Assembly: GCA_030642845.1 (NCBI GenBank)
Contig: DAOWMZ010000033.1
Coordinates: forward strand, 1-9,954
Reading direction: 5' to 3'
Source of the DNA: Candidatus Zixiibacteriota bacterium
GTDB taxonomy: Bacteria; Zixibacteria; MSB-5A5; GN15; FEB-12
Length of the DNA stretch: 9,954 bases
Below are positions 3,754 to 9,954 of the stretch, piece after piece. Position 1 is the first letter of the stretch. Each line of letters begins with the position of its first letter. The position numbers were made by a program, and so were the translations under genes. The notes under the pieces are model-generated. The model saw only the letters and a program-made list of their open reading frames with translations. It did not search any database and was not told the origin of the DNA.

Positions 3754-6618
3754 CTATTCGCAAATAGGTTCTGCACCTCCCTTAAAAATGTAATCCACAA
3801 AATATGTTAAATCAGCAACATTTATTTCACCAATTCCATCGACATTACCGGATTCATAAATAGATGGAGCCGGCCCGCCTTTGAAAATAAAGTCAACCAG
3901 AAAAACCAAATCAGCTACATTGATATCTTCGCTGTTGTCAACATCACCGCATAGCCAGCCAATACATTCTTTTGAGACAACACGAACATCATCGATATTC
4001 CAACCGCAATAAACCAAACCGCCATCGGTAGGTCCCATTATCCAGGCTAAATATACCGTAGATTGATTATCGGCTATAGATGAAATATCATACTCAATAT
4101 CTTGCCATTCCAAATCAGCAATAACAGCAGGATTTTGCCAGACAAGATAGAAGTTTGTTCCATCATTACTAATAGCAATTTGAGCCAAATCATAATCAGG
4201 TTGTTCCACACCTAACCAGCGGCAAAAACGTAAAGTTGTATTTTCTGATTCAGAACAATCTATTAGTGGGCTTATTATATATGTTTGTGGAAGATTATTT
4301 TCATAATCGCCGTTAAGATTATATCCCATAACATTGTTGCCATTGCATCCTGATGTGGGGTCTGGAACTGCGTACTGCTGTTCAGTTCCACCTAACCCCT
4401 GTGGGATTCCTCTTTCCCATAATGCCCCTGAAATTGTCCAGCTCTGATCAGTTTCAAAATCATCTTCAAAAACAACAATTTCCTCGGTTACTACAGAAAC
4501 TACATTAGGAGTATCGGGTTGAGGATTAGAATAGATTCCGGTAGAAGCTTCTTCAATGCTGACATAAAATTCCATTTGGTTGCCACAAGAAAGCTGAGGT
4601 AATGTAACTGTATAGCTTTCTCCTGAAAAATTAGTTATCGGGTTATCCACCCAGCTCCCGTCATCAATCTTATAGTGCAATTGTCCTGATCCGCTTACAC
4701 AGCTTCCTTGACCGATAGGAGTAACAACCATCTCAAATGTGACTTCGGTGTTTGGTTGTACTTCTGCAGGAAGACCATCAGGGAAGCTAATATTGAGACA
4801 TTTTACTTGTTTAATAGCCACACTTGGATCACCAAATAAATTTATCTCATAAAAGTTCCATCTGACTGTTGGAGAATTGATATGAAAAATATGATCCACC
4901 CGACAGTCTGAGATAGCTTTCCCAAGTTGTGGTTTGGCTTCTTCGGTACGGAAAATGGCATCAAAAAATTCTCTGTTAAATACATGAACCGGATGAGCCG
5001 TTGAACGGGAACCCAACCCAAGGCGGGAATTTGCAATACATCCAAATGCACCATGCTCCATAGTTGTTGTTACATACTCAGCCCAACAATCAGTATTATC
5101 AAAGCTTCCCGCACTACAACCCTCGGCGTACATAAAACAGTAATTTGTATTAGTTAAATTTGTTCGGATATATGCAGTGTCTGTTTTCATAGCATAACCG
5201 GGACCGCTATGACCCAGGTGATCGACAATATGTACACCGGTATTGATACGATCAATCAATAAACTCGGATTCCAGTTATTGTAGGGGTATGTTGTTAAAT
5301 CATATAATTTATCAAATTGATATTCAGAGGATGGGAAAGCCATCGTGTTATAACCATGAGCATCAGAGGCATCTACCATTTCATCCATAGCATACCCGCC
5401 ATATTCACCCAATCCTCCAAATCGAAGCTGCTCTCCAACAAGAAAAATATTAGCTAAATATGGATCATTACTATTGAGATAGGCTATTGTTTTATTGACC
5501 AAATTATTAACTTCATCAACCGAATTAGCAGAAATTCTCCCAACATGAACATCAGCAAAGAGGTCAACATCACCACCCCCATCGCCATCGGTTGGTTCCC
5601 CCCAGCGAGAGTCGCCATCGTAATTAAAGGTACCATCAAGACAGGAGAAATAGAAATCACAAGGCATATCATAAGCTTCCACAGAACCAGAACTTACAGT
5701 TGAAGAAACATAAAGATCGACAGCTGGAATCAGATCATCATCACCACCGATGATAACATATTCAATACCATTGTTCTGATATTCCTGGCGAATAAAATCA
5801 CGAATAGAATGCGGATCATTGGCGCCAATTTGATCCAAAGTATGGATTTCAGTTATGATCCCATTATTATCATGATGATCTTTTAGAACAGTGAAGGCAG
5901 CTACAAAAGCTGATGGAGTTATTATTAACAAATCATAACTTTTTGATCCGTTCTTAACGGCTCTATTATAGCTTTCCACTTGATTTTTATTGTCAACCCA
6001 GTATGAAATTTCCTGTTGATCAATATCTACATTTCGTAATAAAGGGATAGATTTTTCATTGTCTTTTAGGTCAATAATAACAGACATTTCGGAGTAATAT
6101 GATATTTCCCCTTTGATCGGGATATATTCTACAGGATGAAGTTGTAGGAATAAAACCTGATAACCTCGAAATATCTGGACACCAACATTTTCAAATTTAG
6201 ATAGAGGTATGGGGCTACTCTTTCTATAAATAGTCTGATTTGCTTGAAGAGGAGGGATATCTTCCGGTTTAGACGAAAGTGGAAAAGGTTCTTCTACTGG
6301 GTTTACATAGTAATCTGAACCAAGTATATGTTTATCTCCTAAGATTATTTCTATGTTTTCTATCTCACTTCCATAGGGGAGAAGGATTTTTGCACCACTG
6401 GCAGGTAAAGCAGGGTGACCGACTTCACCGGAATTAGGAGCATCAGACATTGTGATTCTATCATAAGTTGAACCATCAATCTCAACTTGCTCAATAACGG
6501 GTCGTTCAAACTGATATTTTAAATGCAGAGTTTCTGCTATGACCAGAGGTGAAAATAATACGACTGTAATTGTAATTATTACTGTAATTAAGTTACAATG
6601 AAAAGATAAACGAGACAT
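3754..6618 (-). CDS. Secreted gingipain-like cysteine protease (peptidase C25) with C-terminal dockerin
   Basis: The 954-residue secreted protein starts with a signal peptide (about 1-28, hydrophobic core ITVIITITVVLF, cut after VIA). Residues about 30-225 resemble the C25 propeptide/N-terminal region. The catalytic domain spans about 228-603. It has YDLLIITPSAF, EYVIIGGDDDLIPAV (286-300), FADVHVGRIS, the probable catalytic histidine in DHLGHSG (H470) and the probable nucleophile in AEGCSAGSFD (C501), and it closes with NLFGDPSVAI. About 604-710 is an Ig-like domain. About 716-883 is a jelly-roll/MAM-like module beginning FEDDFETDQSW and ending GWNIDDVRVV. Residues 888-954 form a type I dockerin with two calcium repeats (DVDNSEDINVADL at 892-904, NVDGIGEINVADL at 925-937), each ending in (D/V)xIFKGG. 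The dockerin implies docking to a cohesin-bearing surface or secreted protein encoded elsewhere. Start set by GGAGGAG at 6621-6627 on the complement, a few bases before the ATG. Confidence 0.92.
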   Translation of the reverse strand: MSRLSFHCNLITVIITITVVLFSPLVIAETLHLKYQFERPVIEQVEIDGSTYDRITMSDAPNSGEVGHPALPASGAKILLPYGSEIENIEIILGDKHILGSDYYVNPVEEPFPLSSKPEDIPPLQANQTIYRKSSPIPLSKFENVGVQIFRGYQVLFLQLHPVEYIPIKGEISYYSEMSVIIDLKDNEKSIPLLRNVDIDQQEISYWVDNKNQVESYNRAVKNGSKSYDLLIITPSAFVAAFTVLKDHHDNNGIITEIHTLDQIGANDPHSIRDFIRQEYQNNGIEYVIIGGDDDLIPAVDLYVSSTVSSGSVEAYDMPCDFYFSCLDGTFNYDGDSRWGEPTDGDGGGDVDLFADVHVGRISANSVDEVNNLVNKTIAYLNSNDPYLANIFLVGEQLRFGGLGEYGGYAMDEMVDASDAHGYNTMAFPSSEYQFDKLYDLTTYPYNNWNPSLLIDRINTGVHIVDHLGHSGPGYAMKTDTAYIRTNLTNTNYCFMYAEGCSAGSFDNTDCWAEYVTTTMEHGAFGCIANSRLGLGSRSTAHPVHVFNREFFDAIFRTEEAKPQLGKAISDCRVDHIFHINSPTVRWNFYEINLFGDPSVAIKQVKCLNISFPDGLPAEVQPNTEVTFEMVVTPIGQGSCVSGSGQLHYKIDDGSWVDNPITNFSGESYTVTLPQLSCGNQMEFYVSIEEASTGIYSNPQPDTPNVVSVVTEEIVVFEDDFETDQSWTISGALWERGIPQGLGGTEQQYAVPDPTSGCNGNNVMGYNLNGDYENNLPQTYIISPLIDCSESENTTLRFCRWLGVEQPDYDLAQIAISNDGTNFYLVWQNPAVIADLEWQDIEYDISSIADNQSTVYLAWIMGPTDGGLVYCGWNIDDVRVVSKECIGWLCGDVDNSEDINVADLVFLVDFIFKGGPAPSIYESGNVDGIGEINVADLTYFVDYIFKGGAEPICE

Positions 6619-6620
6619 AA

Positions 6621-6658
6621 CTCCTCCAGATCCCGAAGGGACTTTTATTGGCTGCCAA
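6621..6658 (-). promoter_or_regulatory. 5' leader of the protease gene: Shine-Dalgarno, hairpin and operator-like palindrome
   Basis: Reading the minus strand toward the ATG: a perfect palindrome TTGGC-A-GCCAA (6648-6658), then a short hairpin TCCC-TTC-GGGA (6631-6641), then GGAGGAG (6621-6627), two bases before ATG. The hairpin ends only three bases before the Shine-Dalgarno, so it could affect ribosome access or mRNA life. TTGGC-N-GCCAA has the form of a dimeric repressor or activator site. No clear -35/-10 pair was found for this gene. Confidence 0.4.
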
Positions 6659-6677
6659 CCATAGGAAAGTACATTTA

Positions 6678-6693
6678 GATCAATAAAATGATC
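6678..6693. repeat. Operator-like inverted repeat in the divergent promoter region
   Basis: GATCA (6678-6682) and TGATC (6689-6693) are inverted arms 6 bp apart, so half-site centres are about one helical turn (11 bp) apart. It overlaps the position expected for a -35 box relative to the perfect TATAAT at 6700-6705, which would suit repression of a rightward promoter. Confidence 0.4.
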
Positions 6694-6699
6694 ATTAAA

Positions 6700-6705
6700 T
6701 ATAAT
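6700..6705 (+). promoter_or_regulatory. Perfect -10 box (TATAAT), rightward
   Basis: TATAAT matches the sigma-70 consensus in full. The best -35 at normal spacing is poor (TAGATC or AGATCA around 6676-6682). A start point 7 bases downstream would fall at about 6712, inside the AGGAGG of the mini-ORF. This -10 and that ribosome site therefore cannot both be used fully. It would give the U32 gene a leader of about 145 bases. Confidence 0.35.
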
Positions 6706-6722
6706 ATAGGAGGAATTATTAA

Positions 6723-6746
6723 ATGGTCAAGAAAATCAAGGATTAA
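6723..6746 (+). CDS. Seven-codon mini-ORF upstream of the U32 gene, possible leader peptide
   Basis: ATG at 6723 encodes MVKKIKD followed by TAA. It is preceded by a perfect AGGAGG (6708-6713) at 9 bases, the best ribosome site on the plus strand of the window. It ends 109 bases before the U32 gene, which itself has no visible Shine-Dalgarno. It might be a regulatory upstream ORF or the remnant of a deleted gene start. There is no run of one amino acid that would mark a classical attenuator. Confidence 0.35.
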   Translation: MVKKIKD

Positions 6747-6855
6747 ATAAATATCAAATTATTGCAAAATTACAATTTTCTGTTAACGGTTCATTCAGAT
6801 AATTGTTTATATTTTCCTTTAGAAAAGAGATTATGATTGGAAATAATAAATTCAG

Positions 6856-8055
6856 ATGAAACCAAGATATGAACTGATGGCTCCGGCGGGTAATTTCCCT
6901 ATGCTCGTCGCTGCATTAAATGCCGGGGCGGATGCCGTTTACTTTGGGCTAAACGATTTTTCCATGAGAGCATCCTCGAAAAATTTCACTCTGGCTGATC
7001 TGGACGAGATGAGAGAAATCTGTGATTCATCTCCAAGAAAAGCGAAGATGTATCTCACTTTGAACACGATCATCTATGACGAGGAAATTGGACAATTGGA
7101 AGGAATCATAGAGAAAGTCAAGGGTAAGGTAGATGCAGTTATTTGCTGGGATCATGCAGTCATGTTACAGTGTAAAAAATATGAAATCCCATTCTTCATT
7201 TCAACTCAGGCATCTGTCGCTAACACGAAGGCGGCTGAATACTATAAAAAACTTGGTGCGCAGAGGGTGGTATTGGCGCGAGAGCTCAACTTAGAACAAA
7301 TCGAAAAAATATCTCAGGTTATAGATGTTGAATGTTTCATTCATGGGGCGATGTGCGTAGCGATCTCCGGGCGGTGTTTTATGTCGCAGTTTACCTATGA
7401 CAGATCAGCCAATCGGGGGGCATGTAATCAAAATTGCCGTCGAAGCTACACTGTGACCGATGATTCCGGTAATGAATTGACAGTTGAAAATTCACGTATA
7501 ATGTCAGCCAAAGACTTATGCGCACTGCCATTCATTGAGAAGATGAAGAAGGCGGGGGTAATGAGTTTCAAGATCGAGGGTCGTGGTCGGGATGCGAGGT
7601 ATGTTGATGTTGTTACGTCAGTTTATCGTAAAGCACTCGATAACGCTATGAACCCGGATGAAGTTCAGACCGGGATCAACGAACTTGAAAAAGTATTTAA
7701 CCGACAGTTTTCTTCAGGGTTTTACCTCGGCAAACCGGCTGTTCATGATTTTTCTACAACAGAAAATAGCGCAGCCACAGAGGTGAAACATGCTCTGGGG
7801 AAAGTCATCAATTATTATTCAAAAAATCAGGTTGCCTCTATAAAACTAATGTCGGACCTGGCTGTAGGCGACAAAATCGTTATCATCGGGAACAAGACTG
7901 GAATTGAAACGGCAATTGTATCGTCAATGGAAATTGAAAATAACACAGTAGAAAAGGCTCGAAAAGGGGATATGGTAGGCATCAAGATTCCCGGCATCCG
8001 TAAGAATGATGCTGTCTATAAAATCGAAACCAGAAAAAATATTATTAACAGATAA
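6856..8055 (+). CDS. U32 family protein, probable Fe-S dependent tRNA/rRNA/quinone hydroxylase type (TrhP/RlhA/UbiU-like)
   Basis: A 399-residue protein covering the whole U32 core plus the C-terminal beta-barrel. The N-terminus YELMAPAGNFPMLVAALNAGADAVYFG (5-31) is the TIM-barrel start. The U32 signature runs FIHGAMCVAISGRCFMSQ (161-178) then SANRGACNQNCRR (184-196). C167, C174, C190 and C222 are spaced like the four 4Fe-4S ligands of E. coli UbiU. The C-terminal part (about 313-390) with LAVGDKIVIIG resembles the U32_C domain of YegQ/TrhP. Old 'peptidase' labels of this family are misleading. TrhP hydroxylates tRNA U34, RlhA 23S rRNA, and UbiU/V ubiquinone precursors with prephenate as oxygen source. 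The added barrel makes the TrhP group most likely here. An in-frame TAA lies 9 bases before the ATG, so 6856 is the upstream limit; no good ribosome site is seen. Confidence 0.85.
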   Translation: MKPRYELMAPAGNFPMLVAALNAGADAVYFGLNDFSMRASSKNFTLADLDEMREICDSSPRKAKMYLTLNTIIYDEEIGQLEGIIEKVKGKVDAVICWDHAVMLQCKKYEIPFFISTQASVANTKAAEYYKKLGAQRVVLARELNLEQIEKISQVIDVECFIHGAMCVAISGRCFMSQFTYDRSANRGACNQNCRRSYTVTDDSGNELTVENSRIMSAKDLCALPFIEKMKKAGVMSFKIEGRGRDARYVDVVTSVYRKALDNAMNPDEVQTGINELEKVFNRQFSSGFYLGKPAVHDFSTTENSAATEVKHALGKVINYYSKNQVASIKLMSDLAVGDKIVIIGNKTGIETAIVSSMEIENNTVEKARKGDMVGIKIPGIRKNDAVYKIETRKNIINR

Positions 8056-8109
8056 ACCAAAAATACAGGGCATCTTTGTGTAATAACAGATAATTCCAAT
8101 TTATATAAG

Positions 8110-8150
8110 TGGAGGTGGGGGAGTCGAACCTCCAAATAATTTCGAAGATC
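8110..8150 (-). ncRNA. Fragment resembling the 3' end of tmRNA (ssrA remnant)
   Basis: On the minus strand, a segment with TTCGAAATTATTTGG is followed by GGAGG-TTCGACT-CCCCC (a T-arm with one A-C mismatch) and then ACCTCCAC. This is how the 3' end of tmRNA genes commonly reads (T-loop TTCGACT, then CACCTCCA and CCA). Here the terminal CCA is not encoded (the sequence continues CTTATA). The 5' half cannot exist in place: no GGGGGTG or GGAGGTG partner lies upstream, and a full ~350-base gene would run through the NapH-like coding region. No ordinary cloverleaf can be drawn either. It is best read as a degenerate fragment, possibly left at an integration site, since tmRNA 3' ends are common targets of integrases. 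Confidence 0.45.
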
Positions 8151-8228
8151 ATCAATGAAGGCTCGCTTTATTATCAATCAGGGGGCATACTAGGATCTGT
8201 GCCGTCAACTATATAGCCACAATGCGGC

Positions 8229-9341
8229 CTACTTCTTAAAACCAAACTTGATCGCGTCAAACTCACATGATTTCAAACATTCACCACAGGAAGTACAATC
8301 GGGATGAACTTTCGCATCTTTGTCCAAAAGTATTTTAATCGTCGGGCAAGGGCTAGCTTCAATACAATCATCGCAATCAGTACAGGCATCAAAATCAATC
8401 CTGATTCTACCGGGAGCTATTATTTCCACAAACCAGGTCAATGCACCAATCGGACAAATCAGATAACAGAAGGGACGATACAACATCAGGCTGGCTATTA
8501 CCAGAACAACCATCATTACAATCCATAGGGCATCAATTTGCCAATGAAGCAGTTCAAAAAAGTTAATCGGTTCATAGAAATTATAAGCTGAGAATGCTGT
8601 CCACATTTTATCTGTGGCATCATTTTCAGTATATTCTGCAAGAAGAGCAATATGATCCTTCACCCAGAAAAAACTCAAAACAAACATAGCCAGCAAAGCC
8701 ATGCGGATAGAATTAAAGATAGTAAAGTTGAACTGCTTGAATCTTGGTTTGAAGGGAATTTTATTTATCAAATCCTGCAAGGCACCCAAAGGACAAACCC
8801 ATCCACAGAAAAGTTTTCTTCCAATAAAGCTGGGAATAAATATAGCTAAAAACAGAGCTAAGAATCCAGCCATAAAAGTACCCATAGTGAATTTATACAT
8901 AAACAGTTTGGTAACACCGCACATCGGGCTTGGATGAAGAGGGTAAAAATAATCCAATCCGAATAAAACAAATACTATCACCATGACAGAAATTCTGACC
9001 CATAGGTTGATCCATTTACCCATCAACAGAATAAGCCCGACTATTGCAAATACCATAAAAAGGAAATAATGGGGAGCAAACAAAAAGTCCCAGACGCTTG
9101 GTCTGTTTTTTTGATCTTGTTGAGGCTCTTCTTCAAGATGCTCACTTGTTTGCTTTTCTAATGCTTCTTTTTCAGCTAAGGCATTGGCAATAGAAGCAGA
9201 ATCATGAGCATGTCCTTCATGTATAACGCTATCACTTTGTGTCGGAGGTGTGGTCTCGTTTGTTCCTTCCTGCGCATTGATACTAAAAGTCAATAAAAGC
9301 AGGATAAACAACCCTGATAAAAACAATCTTATTTTTGTCAT
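8229..9341 (-). CDS. Membrane-bound 4Fe-4S protein of the NapH/NosR/RdxA type
   Basis: A 370-residue protein with a signal peptide or first helix (MTKIRLFLSGLFILLLLTFS, cut after NA at 23). An acidic, histidine-containing periplasmic stretch follows (HEGHAH, 41-46). Membrane segments lie around 86-107, 113-131, 150-172, 211-227 and 270-287. Two CxxxCP motifs, CGWVCPLG (C179, C183) and CYLICPIG (C292, C296), define the NapH/NosR/RdxA-like family. The C-terminus carries two ferredoxin-type 4Fe-4S sites: C320-x2-C323-x2-C326-x5-C332, and C349-x2-C352-x2-C355-x3-C359. Such proteins pass electrons from the quinone pool to periplasmic reductases or to metal-centre maturation; the partner is not in this window. 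The frame is open up to 9536, but that extension crosses the palindromic element and promoter. ATG 9341 gives a clean signal peptide. No Shine-Dalgarno; the promoter predicts a leaderless mRNA. Confidence 0.88.
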   Translation of the reverse strand: MTKIRLFLSGLFILLLLTFSINAQEGTNETTPPTQSDSVIHEGHAHDSASIANALAEKEALEKQTSEHLEEEPQQDQKNRPSVWDFLFAPHYFLFMVFAIVGLILLMGKWINLWVRISVMVIVFVLFGLDYFYPLHPSPMCGVTKLFMYKFTMGTFMAGFLALFLAIFIPSFIGRKLFCGWVCPLGALQDLINKIPFKPRFKQFNFTIFNSIRMALLAMFVLSFFWVKDHIALLAEYTENDATDKMWTAFSAYNFYEPINFFELLHWQIDALWIVMMVVLVIASLMLYRPFCYLICPIGALTWFVEIIAPGRIRIDFDACTDCDDCIEASPCPTIKILLDKDAKVHPDCTSCGECLKSCEFDAIKFGFKK

Positions 9342-9347
9342 GCGTAG

Positions 9348-9376
9348 AGTATATAACCTATTTAAATAAATGTCAA
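9348..9376 (-). promoter_or_regulatory. Strong sigma-70 type promoter of the NapH-like gene, predicted leaderless
   Basis: On the minus strand the -35 TTGACA (9371-9376, perfect) is followed by a 17-base spacer and the -10 TATACT (9348-9353, 5 of 6). Counting the last base of the -10 as -7 puts +1 at 9341, the A of the ATG. The absence of a Shine-Dalgarno agrees with a leaderless transcript. The -35 abuts the 12-bp direct repeat at 9377-9388. Confidence 0.65.
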
Positions 9377-9388
9377 ATAATGTAAGTT
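9377..9388. repeat. 12-bp direct repeat, left copy
   Basis: ATAATGTAAGTT, identical to 9499-9510. The pair brackets the two-hairpin element, as a target-site duplication would. Confidence 0.6.
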
Positions 9389-9498
9389 GAATTAAGTGGG
9401 AGAGTTGATAAACTCCTGTGCCTGACAGACGCCCTCGTCTGCTGGCAAGCATTGACTGTTCCATTAAGGGGCACACGGGGACGTGTGCCGCCCACAAT
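9389..9498. mobile_element. Two-hairpin palindromic element flanked by 12-bp direct repeats (MITE/REP-like)
   Basis: About 110 bp holding two GC-rich inverted repeats in AT-rich surroundings. First: CAGACG-CCCT-CGTCTG (9426-9441), extended by outer TGCC (9419-9422) and GGCA (9444-9447). Second: GGCACACG-GGGA-CGTGTGCC (9470-9489, perfect 8-bp arms). The flanking ATAATGTAAGTT copies are identical. There is no ORF of its own. The upstream frame crossing it to the NapH-like gene is incidental. A non-autonomous element moved by a transposase encoded elsewhere is the simplest reading. Confidence 0.5.
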
Positions 9499-9510
9499 AT
9501 AATGTAAGTT
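9499..9510. repeat. 12-bp direct repeat, right copy
   Basis: ATAATGTAAGTT, the partner of the copy at 9377-9388, directly at the outer edge of the two-hairpin element. Confidence 0.6.
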
Positions 9511-9517
9511 AAATTTA

Positions 9518-9544
9518 ATAAAAGTGGTATCACCACAACGTGGT
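9518..9544 (-). terminator. Terminator of the unrecognised upstream gene, with overlapping alternative hairpin
   Basis: On the minus strand, ACCAC-GTT-GTGGT-GAT-ACCAC is followed by TTTTATT. The downstream pair GTGGT/ACCAC (9524-9536) gives a 5-bp stem with a 3-base loop and a short T-tract, a weak rho-independent terminator. The upstream pair ACCAC/GTGGT (9532-9544) uses the same middle arm, so the two hairpins exclude each other. It starts 8 bases after the stop of the partial gene at 9552. Confidence 0.5.
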
Positions 9545-9551
9545 TTGATCA

Positions 9552-9954
9552 CTATTTGTTGGATAACTCGCCATGCTTAAGTACTTTGAAACGACCTAAT
9601 GACTCATCGAATATTTCTTCGGCTTGAAAACGAGGATACATATCATTAATGCTAAGATCAATTATGATCATATCAGATCCGGCATCATAATATGAAGTCA
9701 TAACTACCGGTATAAAATTATCCGGATGATTAAAATAATAGGTTGGAACAATCTCGCCATTAAAGTTAAACATAGAATCAACCGGCCAGATCGCCATTTT
9801 GCGGCCATATTGCTTACGGATGCTTGTAGTATCGTCAGTTAAAATCTGTTCAAAAGTATAATGCTCTTTATACAATGCAAGGTTATATATGGTAATGCCA
9901 ACAATAACATTAGCAGAATCATAGTTTTCATTTTCAGGGATAAAAGCAAATGAA
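9552..9954 (-). CDS. Unrecognised protein, C-terminal 133 residues (5' end outside window)
   Basis: The minus-strand frame is open from the window edge (first full codon at 9953) to a TAG at 9552-9554. A TTG at 9875 could be mistaken for a start, but the frame continues at least 26 residues further with SFAFIPENENYDSANVIVGI, so the gene is truncated by the window. I do not recognise the family. The sequence alternates hydrophobic strands with aromatic and acidic residues (NVIVGITIYNL, FIPVVMTSYYDAG, SDMIIIDLS), as in small beta-rich soluble or periplasmic proteins. It has no cysteines, no membrane segment and no obvious catalytic motif in this part. It is on the same strand as the NapH-like gene, but a terminator, a mobile-like element and a separate promoter lie between, so they are probably not co-transcribed. 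Confidence 0.7.
   Translation of the reverse strand, partial: SFAFIPENENYDSANVIVGITIYNLALYKEHYTFEQILTDDTTSIRKQYGRKMAIWPVDSMFNFNGEIVPTYYFNHPDNFIPVVMTSYYDAGSDMIIIDLSINDMYPRFQAEEIFDESLGRFKVLKHGELSNK

Noticed and set aside
8110..8460. Complete tmRNA gene on the minus strand
   Set aside because: The required length would overlap the well-supported 4Fe-4S coding region, and no 5' acceptor partner or tag reading frame is seen. Only a 3' fragment is supported.
8304..8937. Several plus-strand ORFs of 65-78 codons opposite the NapH-like gene
   Set aside because: They are antisense shadows of a gene with clear motifs, with no ribosome sites or recognisable products.
9342..9536. 65-residue N-terminal extension of the NapH-like frame
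   Set aside because: It is translated from the palindromic element and promoter; ATG 9341 gives a clean signal peptide and the extension has no family resemblance.

Overview
The window comes from an AT-rich bacterium with a Gram-negative type envelope. It carries a secreted gingipain-like (family C25) protease ending in a type I dockerin, a membrane iron-sulfur protein of the NapH/NosR/RdxA type with a signal peptide, and a U32-family hydroxylase-like protein. Dockerin repeats of the form 'N/D-V-D...VADL..FVDYIFKGG' on non-cellulosomal proteins are common in uncultured FCB-group-related lineages such as Zixibacteria. That placement is an inference from sequence style only. No phage, CRISPR or transposase gene is visible.

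Layout. Bases 1-201 hold the C-terminus of an MFS transporter. Its end overlaps a broken copy of the 5' end of a SAM-methyltransferase gene (182-319). An AT-rich geranylgeranyl-reductase-like FAD oxidoreductase gene (301-1434) starts inside that broken copy. The intact methyltransferase follows (1544-2203), beginning with a second, about 89% identical copy of the same 130 bp. The two copies sit exactly 1362 bp apart with no indels and share a 46-bp identical core. This looks like a gene insertion that broke the methyltransferase and supplied a replacement 5' end. The methyltransferase heads a small operon with a NifX/NifB-type FeMo-cofactor-domain protein (4-bp ATGA overlap) and a stand-alone archaeal ThrRS editing-domain protein (2580-2990).

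Bases 2991-3753 are non-coding and rich in structure: a weak terminator, several palindromes (one with perfect 14-bp arms), and a tandem array of 10-bp units. The protease gene (3754-6618, minus strand) and the U32 gene (6856-8055, plus strand) diverge from a 237-bp region. That region has operator-like inverted repeats and a 7-codon mini-ORF behind a perfect Shine-Dalgarno sequence.

The U32 gene converges with the NapH-like gene (8229-9341, minus). Between them lies a fragment resembling the 3' end of tmRNA. The NapH-like gene has a strong sigma-70 type promoter whose predicted start point falls on the A of its ATG, so its mRNA is probably leaderless. Upstream is a roughly 110-bp two-hairpin element flanked by 12-bp direct repeats, then a terminator and the 3' part of an unrecognised minus-strand gene running off the window.

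No single well-known pathway ties all genes together. Recurring themes are redox and iron-sulfur chemistry (FAD reductase, NifX-like, U32, NapH-like) and signs of small insertions: the 130-bp duplication, the tmRNA-like scar and the flanked palindromic element.
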